Positions 46,890 to 58,829 of a DNA stretch of 64,000 nt are shown one piece after another. The notes beneath the pieces are model-generated. The model was not told the origin of the DNA, searched no databases, and worked only from the letters and a program-made list of their open reading frames with translations. Positions within the stretch are counted from its first letter, which is position 1. Each line of letters opens with the position of its first letter. The DNA lies in the NCBI GenBank assembly GCA_030248225.1, contig JASANE010028247.1, forward strand, positions 17,109 to 81,108, in the 5' to 3' direction. This DNA comes from Trileptium ribeirensis (lineage: Eukaryota > Nematoda > Enoplea > Enoplida > Thoracostomopsidae). The position numbers were made by a program, and so were the translations under genes.

Positions 46890-48310
46890 CGTCAGCAAGT
46901 GACGAAATCCGAACTACGGTCGCATGACTAAAGTGTGCCGCATAATGCGTAAATAGCTACGACATTATATGGCTAACACCATGAAATAAACAGTATCCCC
47001 ACATACACAACCCGGCTTATTTATACAAATGTTATAGTTCCAAGACTTTAATAAAACCTCCAAGTCTGTTTAAGTATATATTCTAACAAAAATCCTTAAA
47101 TCTCGTTGTACTGCGAAATTTAAAACACTGTGGCCGTTTGCATTGCGGTACTTTTTGATCGAAGGCCATCGCGAGCAGCCGCAAAGATTTCCATAACAGC
47201 TGTTTTAATAGTTGTAAATAGCATATATATTTCTCAACATACTGTATAATAAATGAGTGATATACTTGGATCAAACTAAATAATGTCAACATTATGCGCA
47301 CGTTGCAAGTCATGGGCTCGAAAAACTTAGTAGCGAGCAACTTTCAACCTATCGATTACTTTAGTTTAATTATGCGAGAAATTTACGGCAGGAATAAATG
47401 TTAAAAATATAATCCTAGTTGCCGGGCATTATAATTATTGATTTTCGTTAAACAGAAATAACAAATACAAGATAGTGCTCGACACTATGTTAGTTTCCAT
47501 TTACGACTATGAGACCATTTCATTATATTAAAAATATTAAAAAGTTAAGTTTTCGAAACTTTGACTAAAGCTCGAACTTTAGAGTTAAACAGTGTTATGC
47601 ATCCGAATTATTACAGTTTTGAGGGCTTGGTTTCACCTAGTATATATATGAATTTACCGATTTATTGAAATGTATCAGATGTTTAAAGAAATAGGAACAA
47701 CTTAATATTAGCTCTAGGCTAAGCGAAACGTATATCACCGGTAAGGAACTTAAATGCGCTCAAATTTTGAACAAAATTTCCCATAGAACTGGAATGACGA
47801 GTCCGATGGAAAGAAAACGTTAAAAATGACACTTGACAAAGATCTCAGGTATCTTATGATATCTCAAATTAGAAATTTCCCCTTACCTTTAATGTTGTAC
47901 AAGTGATACCGAAAATCCTGAATCGAACTATTAACAGATTCCAATTTTAAGGATGATTCAACGGTTCCCGTTCACGGACGGAAGCTCAAGCAGTCAAATG
48001 CATGATCACGTACACACAAAACCTAAGAAGAATTGTATTGAAAATCACTTCAGTAAAATTGGTTAATCCATTCCACACATACTCTTGTTGAAAGTAATAT
48101 TATAAAGCTCACATAAGGAGAATGGCCAAAAAGATGATTTAGCAGTAGAAATAAGACGAGATGTGGGATTAAAAATACGTATATACGCTGAGATCAATCG
48201 AACACATCAAGTGCAACATTTTGAGCCATCGGTGAAACTAATCTGACTACTGGTTGCTTTGTCATTACCATTAAAAGCTACATCATGAATTATTTGCACT
48301 AGCTGTGTGA
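46890..48310. repeat. Long diverged dispersed repeat, copy B
   Basis: This is the partner of 225-1655 in the same orientation; see the shared blocks listed there. It begins at about GTCAGCAAGTGACGAAAT (GTCAGCAAGTAACGAAAT in copy A) and fades after TGAATTATTTGCACTAG (AGAATTATTTGCACAAG in copy A). Insertions and deletions are spread along the whole length, so both copies are old. The 85-codon minus-strand frame at 47,083-47,340 has no counterpart in copy A. Confidence 0.75.
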
Positions 48311-48725
48311 TTTTAATTAAATGATACAGCAAGCCGTACATCTACAATAGTTGGAAAATATGAATACCTAATGTTTTTAGATCCAGCGCAACACATAGCG
48401 GGTAAGCAGCATTTTATGTGTGTAAAATCAAAGGAAGCTGCACGTTCAAATAAAATTAGAAGATTCGTAGCAAAGAAATTGAAGATGACAGAAAATTAGC
48501 ATTAGGTATTTTAACACAAAATACTGCTTTTTACTATTCCGTTTGAAGAGTGTTTCTGTTACCTTGTATTTGTTACCTGTTGCCGGCCAGCTATGGTTTA
48601 TAAATTTAGTGTTGAAAAGTAACAAAACAAAACCACACTACCGAAACGTTTGAAAGGAAAATCGTTAATAACCAAAATGCCTGAAGGGTTTTGTACGTCT
48701 AGTATGATCTAGCCCTACAGGGGTT
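48311..48725. other. AT-rich spacer
   Basis: No feature was recognised between the repeat and the SINE-like element. Confidence 0.5.
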
Positions 48726-49070
48726 CGTGGCTTAGCTCAGAGAAGCCACAAATTAAGTATGTAATGTGTTTTATAAAATTATGCGTCAATATTCAATGAT
48801 AGAGTTCAAATCGAGTGATCGCCCAACACTGAACTTTACTACAGTGTAGCTATATACTGTATAAGACTAGGTACTTTTTAGACAATGCAGTGTACGCCGT
48901 GCTTTGCAAAATCTTCATATGCAAACTGAGTAAATTTTTGAACAAATGCTGAGGTAGCATTTACAAAATTAATTTCGTGTCCTAGCAATAAACGAAATTT
49001 CATTGCAATCAGCCGTCCATTGGTCGTCGGCTAGTCGTTGGCTTACTGTTAACCATCTATCGGCCCTGTA
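48726..49070 (+). mobile_element. SINE-like repeat with tRNA-like head, copy 2
   Basis: TGGCTTAGCTCAG (48,728-48,740) is a textbook box A, and GAGTTCAAATCGA (48,802-48,814) matches box B with one or two changes. They are about 60 bp apart, longer than in a tRNA, because of an AT-rich insertion. GTGGCTT/AAGCCAC (48,727-48,749) forms a 7-bp stem. The body from 48,805 onward matches 38,085-38,335 and ends in GTCCATTGGTCGTCGG-type GC-rich runs. Confidence 0.5.
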
Positions 49071-49896
49071 TAAGACATCACAGGGTGTGAAATCTGACTC
49101 CTTCTAGTCGAAAATCGACTAACTGAGTCAAAATTTATTGACTGCGTTAAATTGTGGCTCAGGAGCTTGGATTCAAGTTGGGACAGGCTCAATTGGGTCA
49201 AATTTCACTCAGCCGTTTTGACATTTTAACCAAAATATGTAATAAGTAGTGCATTAATGCATCTTTATAGCAGCGACAGATCATTTTACAGGACCTTAAA
49301 ATGAATGGCGTGCATAATATATATATCTAATATGAACCCTAGTGATGTCTGGAACGAAACGGGAAGAAATTTTAGCAATTTTGTTCTGGTCTATTTTGTG
49401 AACACCCGACCCACGTTGAGACGGAGTGATTCACTTTTTGCAGTCTCTGAAGTCTACTGGCCTATGGGTGAGTGACATTATTTTGTTAATACCTAATGAT
49501 GAAATAGTTTTAGGAGGCTAATAATTTCCATATGGATTCCATCTTCGAAATATTTGAGACGATGTGATGTACTACTTGTGTATCGTTTAATTTCGTTCAA
49601 CTGTTTCAGGATATTGCGACTTTGTGCAGTACAACTTTGTGCACAAATCCTTCCAACTGACGGACCAAAACCTAACCCACGGCCGTAAATATCGTAAAGT
49701 TAGTGTCGGGAGGGAACTGCTTTGTCTTAACATAGGCTGGTAGAACCAGTTAGCTTTGGCGTAGAACAAATCGAGGACGCCACATCCTGTATATACCTTA
49801 CGACCTGCAGCTAAAATTTGACCCGATTGGTAGTAAAACAGTAAATGGACTTTATAGTTATTGCAATCTGAGATAGTACACATATAAACTTATATA
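49071..49896. other. Flank of the large retroelement, mixed composition
   Basis: No gene was supported. A 98-codon minus-strand frame at 49,587-49,883 lies in GC-richer DNA but has no domain. A 24-nt segment at 49,444-49,467 has ideal splice borders and is described as a finding. Otherwise this is spacer or older transposon sequence. Confidence 0.35.
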
Positions 49897-51477
49897 TGTA
49901 ACAGGACCGTTCCGGTCTGTTACGTTGGCCCGTACTCTTGTCGTGGCCCGTTCTGGGGTCAACTACACCGCCTAGCGCGATAATTAACGCTCCAACACGA
50001 TCTGACCCAATACCCCGTCGCGTGATCCCGATTCCCTGTAACACCATGGTCTTGCATTGTTCAAGTATCACATTGTCTATGCTGCTCGCGTATAACTTTG
50101 TCTGTTTTGTCCGCTATGATATCATGTGCTTTTATGTTTGCAGTTCTAACCGTTTCTTCATGTTGTTCTGACGTTTGACATTTTGTGTGAGTCCGCGGTA
50201 ATCAGTATCCGTGTATCGTCGCATGCATTTGAATTCAGGCTAAAAGTATGGAGAAAAATTGAACCAATAATAGAAAAACCTGTAGGTTTAAAGGGACTTC
50301 GATCAGACCAGAATTTATGGGGATCTCCATAAGCACGTAGGGTACACATTACGACCGTCCGGGAATAGGAGGTCTCTTGACCGCTCGCCATGCATCGAGC
50401 GGCAATGGCTGTTCGCCGAACGGCGAACGGTATTGATACTAAAATTTGTTGGGTAGTAGCCAAACATCAAAATATTAAATCTACCTAGCTTAAGTAAAAC
50501 ATCTTACAATAGTGGACCTAAAAGGGAAATAGCAAGCAACGCGAAACAACAAACTGGAATTTTCGTTGAATGAATGAACCGGACACGGCTTTAACGAGTC
50601 GTAACTGGCTACTGTCTGGAAATTCGGAATCAGGTCCGGAATGCTTTAAGGTGCAGAATGCAATCGACTTTCCAACGAGGTCTATTAGGACAAATTCGGT
50701 CCAGAGGTTATAGAGTTGTGTTATTAATTCCACCTCTTATTCGTCTAAACAACCGCTGCTTATGGTAGGTAGGGTTGTTGTCATTTGATCATATTGTTTA
50801 TTCCGGTGTGAATCTCTTTTCTCATTCGATATGATAGTATTCTTTTTCCACCATCATTCAATACTGGCTGCTACCCCTTATTCGATTCGCCTGCTCTTGG
50901 TGGACACAACGATGTGCGGCGGGTCTCGATCTGACCATTCGTTGACCCGTAGTGACCCGCTAAAGAACGCTTCAAAATCGCCTGATTATGATAGGGGCAC
51001 AAAATTTTGAAACTGTTATCCTCCACTCGAAAGTCTGCAAATTACCGCTCAATATGTTCACCTTACCGATACAACTCCAACTAAACCGACGATTCTCCGT
51101 CCGCCTCCCCGTTAACTCAGGAATACCGCAAATAACGCCACCAAATTTACCACAGCTCTCTCTATTTTGTACCATTTTAGTACTTTTGTGAGTCCCACCC
51201 GTGACCCAGTATTACCCCTCGTATAAATCGCCTTCCCATGCCGAGTTCAGCGATCGCCTGGGGGCATCGTTCCGTCCAGCCGTTAGTTCAGGGCAGCCTG
51301 CCAAAGCTCCCTAACCTAATACACATAAGTCGGCCCGCGCGGGTTAGGACCTAATATTAGGCCTGAGCCCTTGGATCTGCTATCAATTGAACCCATTCTT
51401 CGTCCTGGAAACCAATTTAACCCCGGCATTTCAAAATTCCCTCGGGAAGCCCTTGCCCCCATACCCTTCCCGAACCC

Positions 51478-51704
51478 CGTTTTACCCTTTTCTGTTTTTC
51501 TTTTCGTCTCTTTTTAACCGACCTTTTTGGTTGTTTCTTTTGTTGTCGTTCTGTCTGTCGTTTCGTTTTCCCCTCGTTGTCTTCTGTGTCGCTCGGTACC
51601 TTTTCTTTTGTGATTTCTGTGGCTTTCTCTTTTGCTTTCTTTCTTCTAATTCTACCTCTCATTTCCTTTCTCTTGTCTGCCTCTCCCCTGACTTTCTTGC
51701 TTAG
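51478..51704 (-). other. Strand-asymmetric purine tract (pyrimidine-rich on plus strand)
   Basis: For about 225 bp the plus strand is overwhelmingly T and C, so the element's strand is a long purine-rich run. Both strands are open: plus 51,387-51,704 gives a Phe/Leu/Ser-rich peptide and minus 51,417-51,662 a Lys/Arg/Glu-rich one. Such frames follow automatically from the composition, so neither is called a gene. Confidence 0.6.
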
Positions 51705-51841
51705 TTTTAATTAAAATTATTAAATATTAATAACAATAATTAACAGCGATGGTGTAGATATATAGTAAGGATTAAAACAGTCGTATAGACATATATATTT
51801 ATATAAATAATATATAGAAGTGTATATGAAATAAATAGGAC

Positions 51842-51870
51842 GTTAAATTCGTAAGTTTAACGAATTTAAC
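51842..51870. repeat. Perfect 11-bp hairpin
   Basis: GTTAAATTCGT (51,842-51,852) and ACGAATTTAAC (51,860-51,870) pair perfectly around a 7-nt loop. No T-run follows that would suggest a bacterial-type terminator. It sits inside the proposed LTR. Confidence 0.7.
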
Positions 51871-52336
51871 CTTATGTAGTTACATAGGTACGTAGTAGGA
51901 CAGGGTGTAGGGTTGGATCCCCGCGGCAGCCCCGGTAGGAGCCGGGCGGGGGTGCCCTAACGACCAGGGGTTCCAAAGGGTGTGTCCTGTCCCTGGTCTC
52001 GAGGAGGGACCCATCCCGCAGCGCATTCCCCCTTGGGAAGCCCGCAAAGTAGTAGTGGTCTCATGAAAATTTAAAATCAGAATAAACACAAACGTGCATA
52101 CCGACATATTTACATGTAATGTTCACATGTTGGGATGTGGCTGGGATGGCCGATGTCTAGAAAGTTGGCGGCACGAGCCCTTTGGTGGACAAACGCTTCA
52201 GACTTACATGTTAACGTGCAATGTTTGAACGTTCTTGCGCGATTTTCAGAGGAGATCGGCATAGGATTTGGGTCGGAGTTTGACCATTATTTTAAACTTA
52301 TCAAATATTAATACTTTACTAACTCAATATTCATAG

Positions 52337-53250
52337 GTAATATTTAAAAAAGAGTAGATTCTGTCTTGCTTTTAGGACGACATTAGCTCTAAGTGGTTTA
52401 AAGTTCATATTTAATAATATAAACTATTAATAATTATAAGATAATATTAAATAATTTCGATAATAACGTCTAATATTTCTTGGATTAGATTGCTTTATTA
52501 TGGGAACGTCTGGATTGCCAGACGTAAACAGAGAGATTAAAACTGTAGAAACAAAGGGCGAAATTTCGACCTTCACCCCAATTTAGCAAATGTCTCTCCA
52601 TTGTTCTCGCCTCTCCCTAAACAGCCCACTGGTTTACGCCAAATTTATGAATTTCTAAACTTCTCCGATTGGCGATCAGAAAGTAAACTCGAAAATAAGG
52701 GGCGGCCGAAAATTCATCATGATTGACCTTCGCCAAATCTCCTATCCTAAAGTATAGGAAAAAATTTAGGTCGGACGTGACGTTCGACTTACTTGAATCA
52801 GTTTGACTTCGACACCACGGAGTTCGGTCGACTCTACTGACCGGCTCCGTGGTCATAGATATCCGCTAGTATCGACGTCCGCTAGTATCGACGATCGACG
52901 TTGGTTTGTGGTATTTTTCCGCTAAGGCTTTTGATCGAAAGGTGGTCGGCGAGGAATCCACATCACGTCACCAGTCATGTGAATGGATTAGTAGCTGGTG
53001 CTCCCACTGAAATCAAAGGTGTAAGTGTGGGCGTGGGAGCTAGGACGGATAAAGAAGGGGGTTTAATTTCCCCGAGATTAGGTGTATGTGCGCGGATTAT
53101 TCAGACGTAACTACCCTAAAATTCTTGAGGTTGATCGTAGCAAATAAGTGCCCCCTCGAGCTGATTTCTCCGCCCAATGTCCCGTTCATTCTTGAGTCGC
53201 TAAACAAATTGTTTTTCTGGAACTATCCACATTTCGTTCAAAGGTTCTGG
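52337..53250. repeat. 914-bp tandem duplication, first copy
   Basis: AGAGTAGATTCTGTCTTGCT at 52,351 recurs at 53,265, and the whole 0.9 kb between is repeated with very few changes. Each copy contains the hairpin ACGTCTGG/CCAGACGT (about 52,506-52,525), the compound stem CCACGGAG..CGGTC/GACCG.CTCCGTGG (about 52,814-52,852) and a short doubled TCCGCTAGTATCGACG. A 79-codon minus-strand frame (52,617-52,856) is shared. It differs by about five bases, four of which change the amino acid, so selection on a protein is unlikely. Confidence 0.95.
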
Positions 53251-54159
53251 TTAATATTTTAAAAAGAGTAGATTCTGTCTTGCTTTTAGAACGACATTAG
53301 CTTTAAGTGGTTTAAGGTTCATATTTAATAATATAAACTATTAATAATTATAAGATATTAAATAATTTCGATAATAACGTCTAATATTTCTTGGATTAGA
53401 TTGCTTTATTATGGGAACGTCTGGATTGCCAGACGTAAACAGACAGATTAAAACTGTAGAAACAAAGGGCGAAATTTCGACCTTCGCCCCAATTACCAAA
53501 TGTCTCTCCATTGTTCTCGCCTCTCCCTAAACAGCCCACTGGTTTACGCCAAATTTATGAATTTCTAAACTTTTCCGATTGGCAATCAGAAAGTAAACTC
53601 GAAAATAAGGGGCGGCCGAAAATTGATCATGATTGGCCTTCGCCAAATCTCCTATCCTAAAGTATAGGAAAAAATTTAGGTCGGACGTGACGTCCGACTT
53701 ACTTGAATCAGTTTGACTTCGACACCACGGAGTTCGGTCGACTCTACTGACCGGCTCCGTGGTCATAGATATCCGCTAGTATCGACGTCCGTTAGTATCG
53801 GCGATCGACGTTGGTTTGTGGTATTTTTCCGCTAAGGCTTTTGATCGAAAGATGGTCGGCGAGGAATCCACATCACGTCACCAGTCATATGAATGGATTA
53901 GTAGCTGGTGCTCCCACTGAAATCAAAGGTGTAAGTTTGGGCGTGGGAGCTAGGACGGTAAAGAAGGGGGTTTAATTTCCCCGTGATTAGGTGTATGTGC
54001 GCGGATTATTCACACGTAACTACCCTAAAATTCTTGAGGATGATCGTAGCAAATAAGTGCCCCCTCGAGCTGATTTCTCCGCCCAATGTCCCGTTCATTC
54101 TTGAGTCGCTAAACAAATTGTTTTTCTGGAACTATCCACATTTCGTTCAAAGGTTCTGG
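53251..54159. repeat. 914-bp tandem duplication, second copy
   Basis: This begins directly where the first copy ends (GGTTCTGG|TTAATATTTT) and runs to GGTTCTGGT at 54,160, then diverges (GCGAATCTTAG). Differences from the first copy are scattered single bases plus small indels, such as the loss of five bases in ATAAGATAATATTAAAT. The high identity shows that the duplication is recent compared with the rest of the window. Confidence 0.95.
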
Positions 54160-57100
54160 TGCGAATCTTAGTTAGGAAAATTTCGGTCTAAGCCTCGCTG
54201 GTTCCCCGTGATCATAGGTAGAACACAAAACAAATTGTTTGGATGTTACAGATCCAAATTTCCAAGCATATTGAGCTGAGTTGGGGTCTTAAAGATTTTC
54301 TCCCTGAGTTGATCACGGTTACAAATTTTAGTGAACATAGTTCTCATATCTGTATTAGGGTTGTCGGGTATTAATATTACTACAAAATTTACCACCTTTA
54401 GTGGAATGTTCGGTGCCCGGACAGCGATCGGGGCCGAACGAATCATGTCCTTCGGTAAGGGGCAGGGGCCTTCGCCCCCCCCCTCGCCCAGGCGGGAAAA
54501 ATAAAATCTAGTTGTGAGTTATGAAAATTTGGGGTATTAAGGCCTGGCGCTCGAGCCGAAACATGGCCCCCAGCTAGGATCGAAACGAAAAAAATCTAGA
54601 ACTGTCTGCGCTTGAGCAATTCGCATTGGGCTTCAACTTGGATGCTTGCGCACTGGATGTTTTATCAAGATACTCATCTGTCTTTCGTTGCGTTTTTCTC
54701 TTTTTGTATGGTAACCGTTACTCGATGCAATACATGATTAGTTTTATACATGTAATTTTCGAAATTTATATGTGCGTGTTTAGCTCAAGCTTGAATTTCT
54801 GGGTTGAAATCAATGTCTTTAGGCTGGACTTATCTTTACTTAAGCACTTAACCATAATACCGACCAGAGAATAGACGAATCGCTCCGCTTTTACCCTAAG
54901 TCAAAGTTAAGTTTCATAGTTATACATTGGTTCACGGGAATTTGTGAACTTACCAGGAATCGAGTCCGAATGTCGAATTTCCAAACGCATTCAAGGTCCG
55001 GGCGTGGCCCGAGCCGCTTTAATTGTGCCAACACCATGATAAGCCGTCGCTCCCAGGGTGACATTGATTTCTACTTTAACCTTGGTCGCCCCCGCTTTTT
55101 TCTGATTACTTTCCGGGGTCATGAATGCATTTGGAGGCCAATCAACATTTTACACGAGACCCATAACAGGCATCACTTATTATCGTTGAAACAGCTAAGT
55201 ACACCTCTACTGAGCGCAGTGTTCGGCTCACATTGATTGTTTCTTGTATCGGGTTTCGTCAGACTGTGTGCATCTACAATTTCCTAGGATGTCAAATTTC
55301 ACTAGGGCTATTCAAAGTCGTAAGGACCGACGGGTGACCTTAAACCCGCGCGTCTCTTTCGAGCCGGGGATACGTCAGAACATTTAGTTCGCAGGACCGT
55401 TACGCCCATCTCCCACAGTGTTAATAAGATTGGGCAGATAACCAGGATTCTTCTGTTAAATGATCATGCACTGGCAAATAATCAAGGGATGTCGCACCAG
55501 TACCACTAATCTTAAGCAACTAAGTAGGGCTTATAGCGATTCAAAATAATGACCAGAACAGGTCCAAATCAAAATTTGGGACAAAACACGACGTTTAGCG
55601 TGCATCCCCACCCTTAGAAATTGGCTCTGATCTGATAAGTTTTCCTCAGACCCCATGGGAGCTAAACCCTCAAATTTTTACAGGGCAAATTGATAGCTGA
55701 CTGTTTCAGATTTTATTTTATTTCGGCATTGTAACCCGTTAGGTCGTATATATATTCAGGGTTCAGATATATACATAGGGTTTGGGTTTGCATTCAAATT
55801 TCTCTCCGTCATCATAGGCATTTGTTGCACGATGACAGAGTCCCACCACCATGCCTTGTCTGTATGTATATTTCCCAATAATCTAGAAGAAAGTCAATCC
55901 GGGTTGTTTAGTGTTCGTTTTATGGCAGCAGTTTTGTGTTTTAAATGTCGTCTGGTCGAAATCTAACACGCTCATCGAAAAGGCAAGCAATACCCTCCAT
56001 TAATTTATTCAATCGAAATATAGTACTATTCCAAAGCAGCTAACCCACCGCTAGCGATAAAATTCTTTTAGGACCAAGAATCCGACTATAAACCCTCAGG
56101 GAACTGTCGGAGCCCTGTGGGGAGCACATTGGTCAAACCATTTGCTGAGCAAATTCCGGCCCTAAGTGGAGACAATTTTCAACTAGGATCACCTTTCCAC
56201 CCAATTTATTTCCTTCACATTACACTAGTACGCTAACCAGGGAGAGATCCAAACAACTTCCGAGTGAGATCGAAATAGGGAACACTGGCATGTCACAAGC
56301 CCTATAGTTTCTAGTGTGTAACCAAGACAATTCGCCAATTAGTAAACCAGCGAAAATTTAGGTCCACACTCGACGTTATCGTAGCCGGGGTCATATGGGA
56401 TTGGTGTTAGGAACTTGCGCCATGTAGCTGCGTCCCGTTATTACATACATATATATTGTACTAGGACCAGTTCTGGCCCTAAAGGATCCCAGCTGCACCA
56501 CTCTCTCAATATTCACTGTGGTGCCCGGACAACCCCGGCTTACTCGATTCCCCGGTGGACCATGGTCAGACCGATGGGAACCGCTTAGCTTAGTAGGCCG
56601 CCGGCGGGTTTACCAGGGTGTTCGGCCTGGCCCCTATAATGGCCCACGTGTCTGATGGTATGGAGGTCCCCCTGAGGGAGGGTCATCCCCTAAGCCTGCT
56701 CACAGGTAATAAGGCTGACCCGTCATTCCCTCATTTCCGGTTATCGAATCCTGTGCCTTATGCCAGGGCCGAGATTTCCTAACGGCGGAACCCATTTTGT
56801 AAAGATTTTGTTTGATCCTAGTTTGACGCAAGTCCCAGCTGACTAGTCCTTATCAGTCTACTGTATTTGAGGATTATATAGAAGGTGGGGAAATATTTGC
56901 CTTGATACACTTAGGAACCTAGACGCCGAAACGAGTCATTTGCGGAGCGAGCTGGGATGCGGGCGCGAGCGGTGTTAGCCGGAGCGTTAAAAATTTAGAC
57001 TGACTACAGGGGTGAAATTGCGTATGATTTGAATGGGGCCTTGATGTAACCAGAAGAAACGTTGGGTCAGACAGTATTCAACATACCTTAGAGGGACCTA

Positions 57101-57705
57101 CGTTTTCGCGCAACCGGGGGGTACCTGGTCAAGATCAAGCTATTTCGCCTACAGAAATGCACACGTCAGATATTTATTTTGGGGCGCTCCCTCTTTTGAT
57201 AGCATAATTATTCAACATACAAAGAAATTGGAAAGCATCACCATTATAATGTTACTACAATGCACCCCCCCAACGCTACCTAAGTTTTGATTTAAGAGGA
57301 ATTCCTCGCACCCTATGATATTACCCTTTCTTCCCCTTTTTTTGATCGAAAGAACATTGCCTACCCTCAGAAACGAGGTTTCCTAGAACATGGGCACCGT
57401 TCTTGGCTCAGCCGGTCCCGAAGCTAATCTAAGAGTTACTGGGAGTTGCTGTCTTTTAACGAGTGCCGGCTTAAATGGGGATGACGAAATGATGCCCGGT
57501 GAGCCAGCTAGGGCTCTTTTAGAAACGCGGAACCCTTCACCCCAAAGTTTACTACCTAAGCCTTAAGCTTTATGGTGCTCCTCGTTAGGAAGCACCTACA
57601 TAGCTATATCTCCTGACTGCTCTCCCACTAATTTCTCTGTCAGACGCCTCTCTGAAAGTTTCCTATGAACTTTTTCTACTCGACTCTGTTCGGCTTAACT
57701 AATAA
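54160..57705. other. GC-richer non-coding part of the large element
   Basis: No protein motif was recognised in either strand over 3.5 kb. It includes a C9 run at about 54,475-54,483 (GGGGCC/GGCCCC-type surroundings). Frames at 54,626-54,874 and 54,970-55,236 are unsupported. Confidence 0.4.
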
Positions 57706-57868
57706 GGCGCGGCCCAGCACTTGTGGGAGCGCGGGGCATCCGTTGGACGCCGCAGCACAGACAAGGGCTGCCCTTTAGTGCTTAGGCCTACGCGAGAAAA
57801 TTTTCGAAAGCTTCTTATGTGAAACACCTAGGCGGGCACCTTCCACGCGTCCGCTGTGTGAAGGGCCC
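57706..57868. repeat. 160-bp direct repeat, first copy
   Basis: GGCGCGGCCCAGCACTTG...GGAGCGCG.GGCATCCG.TGGACGCC.CAGCAC..CAAGGGCTG is repeated at 58,134-58,287, about 428 bp away, with roughly 75-80% identity. Both copies run on through GAGAAAA.TT..AAAG and end in CCTTCCACGCGTCCGCTGT/TCTTCCATGCGTGCGCTGT. They are separated by unrelated sequence. Confidence 0.85.
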
Positions 57869-58133
57869 ATGCAAGTAAGTCCGAAGGCGGTGCGCTCGTT
57901 AATACTACGAAATTTTATAACACTGAAAACTCTTCCTCTAGTTGAGCAAGCATTTGCAAACAGTCGACTTCTTAAGAGAAACTTTGAGACAGTCCTAAAT
58001 ACGTCCACCGAGCGCTGCCAATTACCACTCGGTGGACGGGGAACCAGTCGAGAACACCTACACCCCTATCCTCTCTCCCCACAATTTGACCCCGTTTTTA
58101 CTCGTTTTCCAAAACTCAGCCCCCTCTTCCTCC

Positions 58134-58287
58134 AGCGCGGGCCCAGCGCTTGCAGGAGCGCGAGACATCCGATGGACGCCACAGCACCCGCAAGGGCTGT
58201 CCCTGGTCCTATGCTCGAGAAAAGTTCAAAAGCCTTGGAAAACCCCGGGCGGGCCTCTTCCATGCGTGCGCTGTAGAAGAGTCCACC
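58134..58287. repeat. 160-bp direct repeat, second copy
   Basis: This is the partner of 57,706-57,868. Several frames of 70-135 codons cross this area on both strands, in line with its high GC content and low stop frequency. None has a recognised domain, and the repeat shows no codon-type conservation. Confidence 0.85.
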
Positions 58288-58803
58288 CGGGCACGAAACA
58301 AAAGCAAGCTGGGAATACAAAATAAAAGAAAAACTACGGCGACAACCGCCGTCAAATCTTAAATTTAAAATTGCTCGACTGGTCCCACTGTGCTAACAGG
58401 CCGTCTGCTTTTATAGGCCGACTTATTTCCACCCCCTTTTTTCTTTTCTATCCGCGCGCCCTTGAGACAAATCTTCTAACTACTAAAATACAAGCGACAT
58501 ACACTCATATCAAAGCCGAAAACCGAATAAACGTAAACAGCGCAATATATAAATATATATATATAGTTTTTTTTGGGAAACTATACGTCTTAAACAACAC
58601 AGCAGCTAACAAACATTGTACGTACATATGCGGCTTCCTCCGAAAACAACCAACATCGTCGCCAGCCCCCCCCTATGGTACCCATATTAGAGCAGCCATA
58701 TGTGGCCGAAGATCGCCAAGAAAAACAAAACCGCCCGCTGGTCGGTGCGGCAAAAGTTTTGGAGAGAATTATAACGGCGCTCAGAGTGCCGTTTTGTCAT
58801 AGG

Positions 58804-58829
58804 GATATCGGCACATTTTTGCCGATATC
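58804..58829. repeat. Perfect 10-bp hairpin
   Basis: GATATCGGCA (58,804-58,813) and TGCCGATATC (58,820-58,829) pair perfectly around CATTTT. It lies inside the proposed LTR. Confidence 0.75.

Noticed and set aside
51387..51704. 105-codon plus-strand Phe/Leu-rich membrane-like protein
   Set aside because: The composition follows directly from the pyrimidine-rich tract.
51842..51870. Rho-independent terminator
   Set aside because: The hairpin is perfect but lacks a T-run, and the sequence is eukaryotic.
36560..52852. Shared 14-mer GCCGGTCAGTAGAG between the 232-bp satellite and the 914-bp repeat (other strand)
   Set aside because: In 64 kb several 14-base matches are expected by chance, and the flanks do not match.
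52617..53766. Conserved 79-codon minus-strand protein in both 914-bp copies
   Set aside because: Of about five base differences between the copies, four change the amino acid, and there is no domain. The open frame is explained by recent duplication.
58371..58802. 143-codon plus-strand frame
   Set aside because: It lies in the GC-richer large element, opposite to its sense strand, has no domain and crosses TATATA low-complexity sequence.
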